64,000 nucleotides of DNA, taken from the NCBI RefSeq assembly GCF_019393635.1, contig NC_057861.1, positions 375,892,315 through 375,956,314 on the forward strand, given 5' to 3'. Numbering within the stretch: the stretch's first letter is position 1; every line of letters starts with the position of its first letter. A model generated the notes under the pieces. The model saw only the letters and a program-made list of their open reading frames with translations, searched no databases and was not told the DNA's origin. The stretch comes from Dromiciops gliroides. Lineage: Eukaryota > Chordata > Mammalia > Microbiotheria > Microbiotheriidae. The translations under genes were made by a program, and so were the position numbers. Positions 44,709 through 58,203 of the stretch are shown piece after piece.

Positions 44709-47244
44709 TATGCAAACAAAACATCGTGTGTAATATTGTATTTGACATAATATGTAATCTTTTGAAAATGATTTTCATTAATATATAATAGGGCTTTTGG
44801 AGAATGTCCAAATTGCCTAATTTAGAGGCACCCCTAAGGATTGTGCCCAAATCTCCTAAAACGGTGGTACTATGTATCTACCCCCTATTTTATTGATAGG
44901 TGTAGTCATGGGGTTTTTTTTGTTTTGTTTTGTTTTTGTTTTTTTGCTAAGTAGCCAAAACTGGCTGTGGCTTTAAAACTGGATAGACTGAGACAGTCAC
45001 TCCCTTTCTGCCACACCTTGTTTGCTACTCTTTTACATCCACAAACTCTTTTGCTCTTTTCCGTTGTGTCCAAAGTAAAAATTACTGTTCACCCATAGGA
45101 TGAGCATCATGAACTGAATCAGTGAGAAGGGAAGAAATTCCTTCCCACACTTTCCCTCTCATTTATCCCAGTTGCAAGAAATGGTCTTAGGGATGTGTAT
45201 TTCTGTCCTCAGCCTCACATGTTAGTTGCTTATGAAGGAGTTTGAACCACAGAAACATTGAAGACAAGATTGCACTTAGAATGCAGTATCCAACCCACCT
45301 GGCAGAAAATCCCTGAGAAGGTGAGGTATGGGGCACTAGAGCCTGAATAGGCTTTTAAACTTGTAACTTAGATTGGGATCTATAAGACTCCTTTCCCCTC
45401 CCTAGAGATTGAGTTGATACAAGACAGGAAAAGGATAATAATCCACATGTTGGGAGTAAATTTCTACATTTATAATTATAATTTCTGACATAAATATTCC
45501 TTTTTAGAAGCTAATTTGATGGCTAGCAGATAAATAGAACTACTGTGTAGTGGACTAGCCCTAAAATTAAGGAATATCATTGGTAGTGGCTAGAAAAATT
45601 AGCAGAGGACCTAAATACACAATCCCAACCCAATTAATGGTATCAGAACACCCTGAAGATTGATGAGGTGAAATCCATCTGGCTTTAAGCCACTGGAGGT
45701 CACAGGAGTCATTTTTCAATTAGTCAGGTTTCTAAATTATATCTAACATATAAGAATTAAGTAGCTTATACAATGTGAACTCTCATTTGGCTTACAATTA
45801 TAAAATAACAAACTTCATCAATTCCAACCTATACTCAAATCAAGGATTCTCTCTGCAGTATTGTTGCTGTTCATCCTTTATCTTTGAAGAGGATCAATTA
45901 CATCATGGAGTGGTTCCTTGACTAGCAAGTGAATTGCATTTAAGTGAGATAGAGTTGCACAAAGTTGTAGCCTCACACTCTCTTCCTGAGTCATAAAAGT
46001 ACAGTGTTAAGCAAAAGTCAAGATGACTGGCAAGGATTTAGCTATAAGTTTGGCTGATATAGATCAAATCCTTGAAAATTACAAAGTTAATCAAGAAAAA
46101 ATGGACAATAATATAAAATTAATTTATGAATAAGCCACAAAAAGAAACCATCACACTGCTGACATTTAGGGACATTTGGAAAAAGGTATCCAAGAATTTT
46201 TCACACATGAGAAAAGAATCTTCTTGTGCATGAAGGATCTTGTCAGTCATATATCATTTTTTCATCCTTTAGATGGAAAATATATGTGTGTTGGAGAGGA
46301 GAGGGGTGCACTGCATGAAATCAGTAGAGAGCAATGAAAGGCAAGTTCAAAACCATCAAATGTCACTGGCTCCCTTTTACCAAGTAGGGGTCAGAGTCAC
46401 ATCTGAATGAGTAGGTAGAACCTATCTCCAACACATCAAACAATATTTCAAATGTTTCTCTAATAGCTGTTCACTCAGTGGGAGGATGTCTACACATACA
46501 TCACAAATGGTGGTGAATGTGCATCATTTAATAACCATGAATATTTTTTAGTTAGTAAAAATATTTTTAGTTCTCATAGTTGGGGACCAAGATTATCAAT
46601 CAAAATACCATATATAAGACAGAACACTGGGGAACTGTTCCTCATTTGTAAGAAAAATTAATGATTTGTATTTGACAAGAAAAAAAGGTAAAAGTGATAA
46701 ATTATTTTAACTTGATATATAGAATTTCTTCCATTCTAATATAAAAATAAGCTAATATTTTCATTATGCAGTTGTAAACAGCTTTATTCTATAAAGTATT
46801 AAGGTAAATGGCAATAGATCTCTCCTGTTTTCTCAAATTCAGTATGTCCAAATAATATATTATTATATACTATTTTTGTTTTCTTTCTAGATGTTAAACT
46901 TTAATATTTTATTATATATTATCTTTATTTCTATTTTCCCATATATATGTGTATAGTTATGTATACATATATCTGTATATATATATATATATATATACAC
47001 ATTTTATTGCATCACTGATTTGCTGAAACTATATTACACCTTATTTTTTGCATATTCAATAAAAATTCACTAAATTAAAGGAAATTAATTCTTTTGTGTC
47101 CACAGGAACCAAGATTTCTATGGGATTTCTTTTGAGTAATGAACTCTAAATTAACTGGAAGTTCTGTGTTAGTTTTGCTTACTATTCACTTCATATTCAT
47201 ACTCCAATATTGTAGTACTCAGAGGATTTTTACTATAATACCCA
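44709..47244. other. Mostly unassigned, with one dispersed marsupial repeat
   Basis: At about 45855-46045, tgttgctgttcatcctttat, ctttgaagaggatcaattac and gaattgcatttaagtgagat resemble a repeat common in marsupial genomes whose name I am not sure of. A TA run lies at 46970-46996. I see no gene in the rest. Confidence 0.4.
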
Positions 47245-47485
47245 TAAAGAGAGAGCGAATATTGTTTAGTTGGTAGAGAGATAAACTGAGAGCCAGGAAG
47301 GCCTAGTTCAAACCTCTTTGATGACACATGTGGTCCTTGTGACCCAAAGCCAGTATCTTAACTCTCAGTTCTCTAGGCAACTCTCCAACACTGCCAGTTA
47401 CAGAAAAGGTGCCAACCTAAAGTGGTAGAGGGGATTTTCCTATGATAATGAAATCTCAGGCCCAATCCCTTTCTCTCTCCTTATT
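47245..47485 (+). mobile_element. tRNA-derived CORE-SINE
   Basis: tagttggtagagagataaac, aggaaggcctagttcaaacc, cttaactctcagttctctag, gcaactctccaacactgcca, aaaaggtgccaacctaaagt, ggtagaggggattttcctat: the same family as the relic at 44180. Confidence 0.65.
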
Positions 47486-47899
47486 TAATAAAGGTTAATG
47501 TGTCAGAATGGATAATGAGCCATACCTCTGTGTTATATACTCCCTGCATGATTCAAAGTATGCCATTTATTCTCCTCTGCCTCAGGCAACTCTTTAAGTC
47601 TATAAATGTAGAATAATTGTTGTTCTCAACTAGAGAAAAGATTTTCCTTACTGTGGGAGAGTTCATGTCATCAGTTAAGCATAAATTCAAATAAAATATA
47701 ACACACATTCATATACAAACTAATAATAGAGTCATTGATATACTTATAGAAATGTGTGTGATAGACATATACACATATATGTATATACACCTACATACAT
47801 AACTTAAAACAATTTAGAATTTTGGGATGACATATGTTGTATATTTGTGTATTGAAATATATTGGCAATGAAAAATTGCATAGACAAAGAAATATAACA

Positions 47900-48078
47900 G
47901 CATAGATTTAGAGCTAAGAGGATCTCTGAACTCATCTCATCTACATTACCACCACCCCACCTCTAATAGTTGAGAAAAATGAGGCCTGGAGAGGTGAAAT
48001 GCATTGCCTAAGGTAACACAGGAAATATGAGAGACAAATTTGATTCCAAATGGTCTGACTCCAGAACTACTGGTTTTT
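47900..48078 (-). mobile_element. MIR SINE, antisense
   Basis: agcatagatttagagctaag, gagaaaaatgaggcctggag, aggtgaaatgcattgcctaa, ggtaacacaggaaatatgag: the reversed MIR order. Confidence 0.65.
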
Positions 48079-48208
48079 TTTCAAAGTATCATGAAAAATT
48101 GACCAATTAGAAAATAAAATGTTTAATGTTCAGTAAAAATAAGAGATGCCAAAAGGACAGCCATAATGCTTCATCATTATCTATAAAAAAATTTCAAAAG
48201 AGTTACCA

Positions 48209-48363
48209 GGGGGCAGGTAGGTGGCATAGCGGATAAAGCACTGAGCCAGGATTCAGGAGGACCTGAGTTCAAATCCAGCCTCAGACACTTGGCACTTAAC
48301 TATCTGTGTGACCCTGGGCAAGTTACTTAACTCTCATTGCTCTGCAAAAAAAAAAAAAAAAAG
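48209..48363 (+). mobile_element. tRNA-derived SINE
   Basis: gggggcaggtaggtggcata to cttaactctcattgctctgc and an A tail of about 18. agagtta(c/a)ca flanks both ends (48199-48207 and 48362-48371), an imperfect target duplication. Confidence 0.92.
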
Positions 48364-48639
48364 AGTTAACAGAAGACCCACAATATATTAGCTGGACTCC
48401 TGAAAGTATCTATAGTAAGACTTGAGCACTGTTCATATGAGATAAGAGAAGTGAAGTCAGAGTTGCCACAACAAAATTCCTTAAAATATATCTAGTAAAT
48501 ATTCCAGTCCAAGTCCTGATGGAGAAAGCTTGAAAAAGTTTGTAATGCATCATTTTTTACAGCCCAGGTTGACATAGGGAGATAGAAAGAGATGTGAAGG
48601 GACACTGAGGAAGTAATAAGGCCAGAAGCACATGGAAAA

Positions 48640-50035
48640 CAGAGAATTCTAGGAGAGGCTATGCAACAAGGAAAGAAAGTAGGTTTCAGACATATACTGC
48701 CCCCCCACACACACACCAATGCCATACTATGGCACTGTGATGGAAACAGGTTTCAACTGCCATCTTTGTCATCCACAACCTAGTTTTGAGGCACAGATCC
48801 AGGGAAGAATGATGAACAATACCGGAGGGTGGAATTCCCAGATACCTAGAAAGGAAAAAGTTCAGAAGTAACCAGCAGCAATCTGGCTCATCTGCCAGCA
48901 AAAAAAGTAAATTCTTAGTTCCAGTATCTAGCAAGGCCTGTAATGGAAGAACTAGGCTAGATATCTCAAATCAACAGTAAGTGTACAATACTGGTACTCT
49001 GAACCAATGGATCTTTTCAGTTGGCTCATAGGGGCCAAATTCAACAATATTCTACTGTTGCTCGGATAAAATCCCAGATCAGGAATTTAAAGATATCAGA
49101 CACTGGGAAGGATGGACTGACAATCGGTCTGCCCTGGGTCAGACACCTTTGGGAGCACTGAAAGCTTGCAGGTACCTAGCCTGTTACTGAGATCCTATAA
49201 TAAGATAACATTCAATATTCCCAAGAAAGCATCAACAGGTCCAGTCTTGATCTTTCCAGGAGAAAGACATAGCCAAATATTAAGATCAAGTCACAAGAAA
49301 GGAAGTAGGCTGGGAGAAAGATCAAATTAACAAATAAAAGTTAATTCATCCATGAAAAGTTATAATGATGGCAGGGAAGCTCAACTTATGAACCCAGAAG
49401 AAGGGAATAACTCCAAAATATCTTCAAGTATAGCCTCAGAGCAAAAACAACTTGGTTACAAACTCAAATAGGATTCCTGGAAGAGATGAAATAAGACTTT
49501 TTTAAAGGCTTAAAAAATGTGATGAAATGATATGGGAAAGAGAAAAAAAGAAAAGAAATGGGAGCTATGGAAAAAATGAATTAGAAAGGGAATTACAAGT
49601 TGAGCACAGGAGCTACAAACCTTTATCTAAGCAATAACCCCCACCCAAAAAAATAGAATTGACCAAGTAGAAATTAATGATGATACAGGATATTGATGTA
49701 GATGTAGATATAGAGATATGTATGTGTATATATAGTTTATATATATGCTATATGTGTATATATGCACATGTACATATATATGTGCACATATGTATGCAAA
49801 CACACATAATTTCATAGTTAAAGCAATTGATCTGGAAGATAGTTAAGGAGGGGAAATAGAGAGATCATTGAACCTTGCAATCACCAGGATCAACATAAAA
49901 CCCTAGACACCATATTTCAAGAAATTAAAGAAAATTCCTAGATCTCTTAGGAACAGAATGCAAAGTGGAAATAGAAAGAATACACCAGTGATTTCCTAAA
50001 AGCAACCCTAAAATGACAACATATGATGTGAGAGG
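48640..50035 (+). mobile_element. L1 5' UTR and decayed ORF1
   Basis: The leader-like text leads to an ORF1 relic near 49375-50030: gaacccagaagaagggaataa, ggattcctggaagagatgaa, ggaaaaaatgaattagaaag, then ccctagacaccatatttcaag, aaattaaagaaaattcctag and gaaatagaaagaatacacc, which follow ORF1 from its N-terminus into the RRM. Many breaks, no ORF2. A TA/TG simple repeat (49690-49800) interrupts it. Confidence 0.55.
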
Positions 50036-51330
50036 TCTTGCATGAATTGTAATTTACAACAATGAAGAGAAGACTGACGTGAATGAATGAATGAACTTTG
50101 TCAAATATTCACTGTGGACAAAACATTGTGTTAAGCACCAGGAAAAGAATCAGAAAACCATGATAATTCCTGCTCCTAGGGAGCTGACATTCTAATAGAC
50201 TAGAAATATGCAATAGTTTAGCTACAGGGTTTATGGAATGGCTCAATGACCTTTTGGGCACAGTGGTAAAACATCTTCTTGGTGTCATTTCCACTCATAC
50301 ATTTATCTAAGTTTCTGAAGTAAAAGAATTTGTCAGTTTCAAGAACTTGGTTTGAAATTTTTATTTCTGGGTCTTCAATACCTATGTATACTGAGGAATT
50401 TGGGGGCCTGCAGCATCTGTAGAATAATGGGTCAAGTGATTATGGAGCTTTATGCCCCTACAGTATGCATGGATAAAGGAGTCTATAAGCACACACAGTG
50501 GCCCATAGATGTAGGATATGCTGTAGAGCAGAGATTATTTTATTCTTTGCAATTATATCCCCAGTGCTTAAAAGAATGTCTGGCATATTGTAGACATTTA
50601 ATATTTAATGATTCTTTGATTCTGATGCCTTCATAGTACTGGGTCCTTGCTTAAATCTAGTCCAATTTGATAAGAGATGGTGTTTCCAGCACTTACGAAC
50701 CTCAATACCTCTTTCTTTCTCTCTGGTTCTGTTTCACACTATCTCTATGCCTCCATCTCCGTCTTTCTTTCTCTGTCTTTGCCTCTTTTTTCTCTTTTTG
50801 TTTATTTCTCTGTCTCTGTTTCTGTCATTTTCTTTGTCTTTATCTATTTCTGAATTTCCATCTCTGTCTTTCTCTTTATACCACCCACCCAATGACTTAT
50901 GCCTTTTACTCACTGCATCCATCACTTCTTCAACTAGCTTGGATTACTCATTCAGCATTGGTACTTAGTTGGTACTGCAGATGGAAAAGGAAAGGAAGGC
51001 TATCTTTGTAGAAATTATTCCTTTGGACAATGGCTGGGAGAAGAAAGGGATGGAATCTGAGTTGATGACCTAGGGCACACAGCTCTTTCTCATTCTCATA
51101 GGTCCTGGATTGTCTTCACTGGAATCTAAGATCATGCAACCATTGATAAATTTAATCAGCTGAAGAAGTCAGCATCAAAACAATCTTGTCATGCCAAAGG
51201 CATTGTCAATGTAAATTAAATTCCTGTGGAGATCTGGCTGAATAATTGATTGTGCAGGTATTTTAGGCCCTTATTTCCCATAAGTATTTTGGTACTCCAG
51301 GTCTCATTAAATTTATTCCTGACATTTTTA
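50036..51330. other. Old repeat scraps and T/C-rich sequence
   Basis: An L2-3'-like piece lies at about 50540-50620 (ttatatccccagtgcttaaa, tgtctggcatattgtagaca). Another old repeat is near 50080-50210. 50690-50890 is T/C-rich low-complexity sequence whose open frames are artefacts. Confidence 0.45.
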
Positions 51331-51333
51331 GTG

Positions 51334-51488
51334 GTTTTTGTTTTCTTTTTGGTGAGGCAATTGGGGTTAAGTGACTTGCCCAGGGTCACACAGCTAGTAA
51401 GTGTTAAGTGTCTGGGGCCAGATTTGAACTCAGGTCCTCCTGACTCCAGTGCTGGTGCTCTATCCACTGTGTCACCTAGCTGCCCCCC
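51334..51488 (-). mobile_element. tRNA-derived SINE
   Basis: gttttctttttggtgaggca through gtcacctagctgcccccc on the plus strand. Full length, minus orientation, lightly diverged. cattttt-like text flanks both ends. Confidence 0.92.
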
Positions 51489-53396
51489 ATTTTTCATAGT
51501 TATTACAGGAGCTTAGTTGCCTGTTTGATATCCCAGGCCATTTCAATGACTGGGTTTCTTAATTTTTAATTTTAGTGTCTCTACAACAGTACTATTACCC
51601 CTAGTCAAATCTGTCCTTCCATATGCCAAATGCTCATCCAAATTACTTTCAGTTGTCCTTCAATTCAACCTCTGATCATTGCTGTAATTTCCTTTATTTG
51701 AAATGTACATTTTATATCTTGTAACACATATGAGTCTTTTGCTAACAATTTTACATACCATATACAACTTCAAGCCACTAAACTTGACCTCAGGTTTTAC
51801 CTTCCAATATATCTTTGCTAGAATAATTGATCACTACCCTTCTTTCCATGTAATTTTCTCACAAAATTCACTTAACCTTATGGGTCTGCTTGGTATCCAG
51901 GTCACAAAATTTTCTCAATCTGAACCTTTCCATTGAGCTTCTGAAGTTCAAATTCTCAAACAATTCTCCAATAATTTAAGGATTTATAATTTTGTTTCTG
52001 GGGTTATTTCTTCCATCAATGTTAAATGCAATTATTCTATAAAGTAGCATAGTGGCTATATCTGACAAAGTGATCTCTATAGCCACTTGGGTAATGAGTT
52101 TCTAAGAAGAGAACTATATTTGTTCTGGAAGAGTAGATATTCAGTCCATCAAGCCTTTACTCAAATACTTTCTAGTTTGGTAGATCTAGCCAGAGCTTAT
52201 GCTCTATTTGTATAACTTCTGAGAATTGATTATCTATTTCTCCTTTGCTACTAAGGCATTAGAGTAGGACATAAGTTTTTAAAAGATTGCATTAAATAAA
52301 TAGCTGCTATTTCTTGATATGATTGAGAAAAATGAAATAAAAAATCTCAGACATTATCTGGATTCTTTATTGTCATGTTAACAGGTTTACTAAAAGAAAT
52401 TACTGACATTCTCTTCTCTTTGTTCTTATCTTAGGCCAACCATGTGCAATCATCATTTGAACTGTGTTGCTAAACTGAATTAAATAGCAAATCTCAAAGG
52501 ACCTTTTAGGTTTAATGGCTTCCTTTGAAATAGACATGCAAAGGGGACTTGTCTATGAGGTACCTAAATTGGAAAGGTTAATTATAAACCCAAAACACAA
52601 CTTTGGAAATGTTGTATCTGTCTATAGATAGAAGACAGTTTGACTTTTAAAAATCCCAAAGTGGAGCTTAATTGTGCTAATAAAATTTAATATTAAACTA
52701 AGTTAGGCACAGTTTGGGTGACTACTGCCCCCTAGTCATGTGTTATAAAGGTTAATCAAAAATTTTGACTAACAAGGGAACTTTGATTTTCTTTCCTCAA
52801 ATATTATTAACAAGTAAATAGAACTATCTTTCACTGTCATTGTTAAAACCTTTATTATGTATGATAGCTCTAAATTAGGGGCCTCAGAACAATGGAAAAA
52901 TACAATTTTATTGCTTTCATTATTGCAGGCTCAGCAAGGCATCACATGACTGAATGACATTTTAGAATAATAAAATTGAATAACATGTTGTAATGGCATT
53001 TTTTATGTTTAAATTTCCCTATGTTGCTTTTATTTTATATTATCATTTCCTTTCTATATGAATGATGATTAGTAAAATTCCTGATTGCTTCTACTAATTT
53101 AAAATCTCTTAAATCTATGTTCCATTTATAATATCTTAATATTTGTTTGCAATCTATCTTGGTCTGCTGATTGAATTAAATTATTATGCTCTCTGGGGTT
53201 CTATAAATAGCTTCCTTCTCCAAAAATGATTCTTCTTTTGATTTTATTTTTTTAGCATTCTGCCAATAGGTGATAATTTCATATGTTTGTATGTATCTAC
53301 CACCAGTATTTCTTTAAAATAATAAAAGTATTATACAACAACCTTGGCATTTAAAACATTTTAAGGGAAAATATATTAAGTCCTAAAAATGAATGA
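51489..53396. other. Unique non-coding sequence
   Basis: No repeat landmarks and no gene. 52290-53100 is complex AT-rich sequence with a mixed-composition core (ggtgactactgccccctagt near 52718-52737, resembling a CTCF-type core). It may contain regulatory DNA, but conservation cannot be judged here. Confidence 0.3.
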
Positions 53397-54425
53397 CATG
53401 GAGGAGGATTCTGGGATGATGTCAGAGTACATTAGAAAAATTCCAGGCTCTCCAAATTTCCTTCCCAAATGGAAAGATTATCATCTCATAATGAACATAG
53501 AGCCCCCATAATAAAGAGGTAAAACATTTGTCCTCCTAAGATACCTTGAGAGGACCTCAGGAAAGACTCAACTCTGAGGGGCTGAGGTTTTGCCTATATG
53601 AAGTACAAACACCTACCTCCAGGCTGACTCCTCTGAATCAACAAACACCAATCTCTGGATCTGGAAGCAGGCTATGCCTAAAGGACTTTCACCTCATGAA
53701 CATTCATCTAAGGAAGAGTAAACGGTGTGGCGACCTGAGAGCTGAATACGGGGAGACTGTGCCTACCTGTGCTGCCCAGACATCATCCCAGGCTGAGGTT
53801 AAAATCTAGGAAGAGTCAGCACACACCCAGTGAGTGTGGTACTGCAGGGAATAAGAACATTTTCTGGGGGCCCTAGTCATGGATTATCAGAGAATAGGGG
53901 AAGAGTTCCCAAGGAGCCCTTCCAAAACAGAAAAAGAAAAGAAAAACAGAAGAATTCAGAAATTAAACTTAAGAAAGATCTGAAGCCTGGACCACCATTG
54001 TCAACAATTTGGAATTAAAAACTGCTTAGAATACCAACACTACATCTATATGTACCAAATACTATGGCATTTAAGTTTTTAAAAGAAAAGTTAAATAAAT
54101 TACATGGGAAATAGAGAGTAGTACTATAATAGTTGGGGACATTAATCTTCCCCTTTATAATTAGATAAATCTAACCACCCCCAAAAAACTAAGAAAAAAA
54201 ATCAAGGAAATAAATAGAATTATAGATAAGCTAGATATGATAGATATCTGGAAAGAATTAAATGGGAATAAAAAGGAATGCAACTTTTTTCAGCGGTTCA
54301 TGGTATCTTTACAAAGAGTGACCATATAATAAGTCATAAAATTATAGTTAAAAGCTGAAAAGAAAAAAAATATTAAAATCATCATTTTCAGATCAAAATG
54401 TAATAAAAATTTTATTTAATGTGGG
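53397..54425 (+). mobile_element. L1 with 5' UTR joined to ORF2 middle
   Basis: Leader text starts at ggaggaggattctgggatga and runs to about 54000. It then jumps to ORF2 text at about 54030-54420 (gttggggacattaatcttcc, ataaatagaattatagataa, ctagatatgatagatatctgg, gaccatataataagtcataa). ORF1 and most of ORF2 are absent. Broken copy. Confidence 0.65.
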
Positions 54426-54434
54426 ACTACGGAG

Positions 54435-54578
54435 GAGGCAACTAGATGGTTCAGTGGATAAAGCACTGGCCTTGGATTCAGGAGGGCCTGAGTTCAAATA
54501 CAGCCTCAAACACTTGACACTTAGTAGCTGTATGACACTGGGCAAGTCACATAACCCTCATTGCCCCACCAAAAAAAT
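54435..54578 (+). mobile_element. tRNA-derived SINE
   Basis: ggcaactagatggttcagtg, cttggattcaggagggcctg, ctgggcaagtcacataaccc. Diverged full-length copy. Confidence 0.88.
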
Positions 54579-54716
54579 GAGACCATGGAAACATAACTTA
54601 AGAACTAGAGATTAAACAATAGAATCTTAAAGAATGAGTGGGTTAAATAACATATAGAAACAATGAATAATTTCATTGGAGACTGACATATGAGACAACA
54701 TATCAAAACCTATGAG

Positions 54717-54870
54717 GGCAGCTAGGTGGTGCAGTGGATAGAGCAGTGGCCCTGGAGTCAGGAGTACCTGAGTTCAAATACAGACTCAGACACTTAACAC
54801 TTACTAGCCGTGTGACCTTGGGTAAGTCACTTAACCTCAATTGCCTCACTTAAAAAAATTTAATTGAAAA
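54717..54870 (+). mobile_element. tRNA-derived SINE
   Basis: gggcagctaggtggtgcagt, ggccctggagtcaggagtac, cttaacctcaattgcctcac, then a short A-rich tail. Close to consensus. Confidence 0.93.
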
Positions 54871-54877
54871 AAGTTAT

Positions 54878-54945
54878 CAATATAGATATATAGATATATA
54901 GATATTTATATCTATATATCTATATATAATATGTGTGTGTATCTA
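54878..54945. repeat. Palindromic TATAGA/TATCTA simple repeat
   Basis: Repeats of atatagat are followed by their complement atctatat, so the block is self-complementary around about 54905 and then runs into (GT)n. Confidence 0.85.
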
Positions 54946-55004
54946 TGTAGACAGAATAAAAATTTATAGCATAACATTTTATACCATATATATGTGCTAT
55001 AAAC

Positions 55005-56460
55005 AATTTTCTTCATCAAGGTCCTTTTCTCCCTGTCATAGAGTGTTTTGTAGCTGGGTTTAGAATTCTTGTGACTTCATGGGTAGATTTTAATTATTAT
55101 GAATAGAATTTATCTATCTCCTCTTGGTGATTTTCCTAATAAGATAAAAAAGAAGTTGTTTGTATAGTTCAATTTTGTTATGTACTTTGCTGAGGTTATT
55201 AATTATTATAATTTAGTTTCATTGTTAAAGTTCTCAAATAGAGGACTATATAATCAACAAAAACTGTTTTTTTAAATTTCCTTTATTTTCTCAATTTTTT
55301 TTCTTTTCTAATGTTTATAATTAGCATGTCTGATACTACATCAAATAATGGAGATAAAGAACATTATTTCTTTCTCCTAATCTTATTGAAGAAGTTTCCA
55401 GTGTTTCTCTATTCCAAATAAGGTGGAGACATGGTTTTTGACAAGCATGGTTTTAATATTAAGGGTAGATCCTCTTATCCCTAGGCTTTATAAACAATTT
55501 TAAAACATAAATGTTTTATATTTAGAAAATATATTTTCTTCAGTATCTATTGATACTGAAGATTCTTTTTATTAACATGGTATAGCTTTCCTAATTTTGA
55601 ATTTATCTTGTCTTCAGAGAATAAATGAAACCTATTCATATCATATAATCTCTACAATTTTTTTCTTTTTATAATAAAAGTATTTTATGATATTGCAGTT
55701 ATATGTAGAAATATTTTTCAGCATTAGTTTATGTAAGATTTCTAATTTCAAAATTTTCTCCTCTCTTCCCCTCCATAACCTCCCTCCCCCCTTCCCAAGA
55801 AAACAAGCAATCTAATATAGGTTATATATGTACAATTACATTAAACATATTTCTGCATTATTCTGTGAAAGAAGCAAAGTATGGTTTAATCTGCATCCAT
55901 ATTCCACAGTTATTTTTTTCTGGATGTGGAGAGCATTTTCCATGATGAGTCCTTTGGAACTATCTTGTACCATTGTATTGCTGAGAAGAATCAAGCCTAT
56001 CAAAGTTAATCAACACACAATTTTGATGATACTGTGTTCTCCTGGTTCTGTCCATGCTGATGATTTATGTGGATTTATTTTATATCTTGAAACTATGCAA
56101 AAGTTGTTAATTGTTTCAAACAGTTTGTTAGTTGATTCTCTAGGATTGTCTAAGTATACAATCATATCATCTGTAAAGAGTGATTTTTTTTTTCATCCCT
56201 GCCTATTCTAATTCCTTTAATTCCTTTTTCTTCTCTGATAAAAGGAATTTGGTAGGACTCCACCTATTTTTCCAAATAATTTGTATGATATTGGAATTAA
56301 TTGTTCTTTAAAAGTTTGGTAGAAGGGGCAGCTAGGTGGCGCAGTGGATAGAGCACCGGCCCTGGATTCAGGAGGACCTGAGTTCAAATCCGATCTCAGA
56401 CACTTAACACTTACTAGCTGTGTGACCTTGGGCAAGTCACTTAACCCCAATTGCCTCACT

Positions 56461-56492
<32 letters not shown>

Positions 56493-56950
56493 GGTAGAAT
56501 TTACTTGTAAACCCATGTGGTCCTAGAGATTTTTTCTTAGGGAGTTCATTAATGGCTTGTTCAATTTCTTTTTCTAATATGGGGTTATTTAAGGATTTTA
56601 GTTCCTCTTCATTTCACCTGGGAAATTTGTATTTTTGTAAATACTTATCCATTTCATTTAGATTGGCTAATTTATTGGCATACAATTGGACAAAATAATT
56701 CCTAATTATTGGTTAAATTTCCATTTCATTGGTGGTGAAATCACCACTTTCATTTTTGATACTGGAAATTTGGTTTTCTTCTTTCTTTTTTTTTTTATCA
56801 AATTAACCAATGGTTTATCTATTTTATTGGTTTTTTTTTCATAAAAACAGCTCTTAGTTTGATTGAGTAATTCTATAGTTTTCTTGCTTTCAATTTTATT
56901 AATTTCTCCTTTAATTTTCAGGATTTCTAATTTAGTATTTAATTGGGGAT
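55005..56950 (-). mobile_element. L1 ORF2 fragments with a 3' UTR piece between them
   Basis: Reversed ORF2 landmarks occur at 55005-55680 (gtttagaattcttgtgactt, gaacattatttctttctcct, cagtgtttctctattccaaa) and at 56070-56950 (acccatgtggtcctagagat, ttcaatttctttttctaata, acagctcttagtttgattga). A 3'-UTR/3'-end type piece (55690-56070: cagcattagtttatgtaaga, ttctggatgtggagagcatt, gtattgctgagaagaatcaa) lies between them. That suggests a truncated L1 inserted into another L1, or a rearrangement. All frames are broken. A SINE sits at 56325. Confidence 0.7.
56310..56499 (+). mobile_element. Young tRNA-derived SINE with target duplication
   Basis: AAAAGTTTGGTAGAA precedes the body (ending at 56324) and recurs after the A tail (ending at 56499). 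The body, ggggcagctaggtggcgcag to cttaaccccaattgcctcac, is near consensus, with a pure A tail of about 28. Confidence 0.95.
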
Positions 56951-56954
56951 TTTT

Positions 56955-57260
56955 AATTAGTGGGTGGCATTCTAGCTGGCAGCCTGCCCTCTCAGCTGGT
57001 ACTGGTGGACCTCACCACTGGCCTGTTGCACTATTAGCTTGCAGAGTCAGGATCAAGGGGCCTCAGTTGCTTGGCTGTTGCCCAGAGCTTCCTGCTGACT
57101 TGCCCAGACCCCATCCACATTGCACTGTACTGTGCTCCCTGAGTAAGTCTGACCTTTCCTCAAGTCTTCTAATTTATCACAGGTTGGAAGTCTGTGTCTC
57201 CATGTCTTTTTGTAGATTCTGTAGTTTCAGAATCCATTAAGAGGCTTGACTTAATGTTCT
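56955..57260 (-). mobile_element. L1 5' UTR piece, directly upstream of ORF2 text
   Basis: The reverse complement contains ttctgaaactacagaatcta, caaaaagacatggagacaca and ttagaagacttgaggaaagg, matching the L1 leader near 19500-19570. Because ORF2 text follows at 56950 with no ORF1, this L1 has lost ORF1 by internal deletion. Confidence 0.65.
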
Positions 57261-58203
57261 TTTTTCTTTTATTATTATTCAGTTTTACTTTCCAAAATAT
57301 ATGTAAAAAGAAATTTTGACATCAATTTTTTAAAACTTTGTGGTCCAACTTCTCTTCCTCCCTCCCTTCCCACCCCCCACCCACAAAAACTCAAAGAATT
57401 CAAAATAAGTTAGACATGAGCAGTGATGGAAAATATTCCCACATTAGCTAGGTTGTGAGAGAAAACAGTCAAAAACCAAAATGTGTTTCCATCTGTTTTC
57501 AGATACCATCATTTCCTTCTCTGTAGATGGATAGCAATTTCTATAAGTCCTTCAAGGTTGTATTGGATCATTGCCTTGCTTCTGACTGTCCCCTCCCTGC
57601 TCTGCATTCCCTTTTTTCACCCTTTTCTCCTTATCCACTGCCCCTCCTACTTTCCTGTAGGGTTAAGTAGATTACTCCTCCCAATTGGGTGTGAATGTTG
57701 TTCCCTCCTTGAGCCAGCCCACTCTAATGAAATTAATGTCTTTGAGCTAATTCTGTGTTCTAAATTTTTCTTCCTCCTTTCCTCCTCAACCTTCCCTATG
57801 AAATCAAGCAATTCAATATGTCATAATTGTGAATTTATACAGAACATCTTCACCTTCTTCAAAAGTGTTTTGCTTTTTACTGCTCTCTCCCCCAATCTGC
57901 CCCTCCCTCCTTCCATTCTTCTCCTCCCCTCCCCCAACTTATATTCCTCCTCTTCCCCCTTCCCTCAGGGCAAAAATATATCACTATACCCACTTGAGTA
58001 TGTATGTTAGTCCCTCTTGTAGCCAATTCTGATGATATTAAGGTTCACTCACTCCCTCACTCCTTCCCCCTCTTCCCCTCCCCTCCCCAATCTTTTTTCT
58101 TATTTCCTTCATGTGAACCACATCTCCCCAGTCCACCTCTCACCTTCCCCTCCTCCAGTTTATTCCTCCTACCCCTCAAACCTATTTTAAAGATGTCATA
58201 AGG

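Noticed and set aside
50667-51011. 114-codon hydrophobic frame with apparent membrane segments
   Set aside because: T/C-rich low-complexity DNA gives F, L and S runs in any frame. No recognisable domain and no promoter context.
57483-58010. 175-codon plus-strand frame rich in P, S, L and F
   Set aside because: Antisense of the purine-rich L1 spacer and 3' UTR. Low-complexity artefact.
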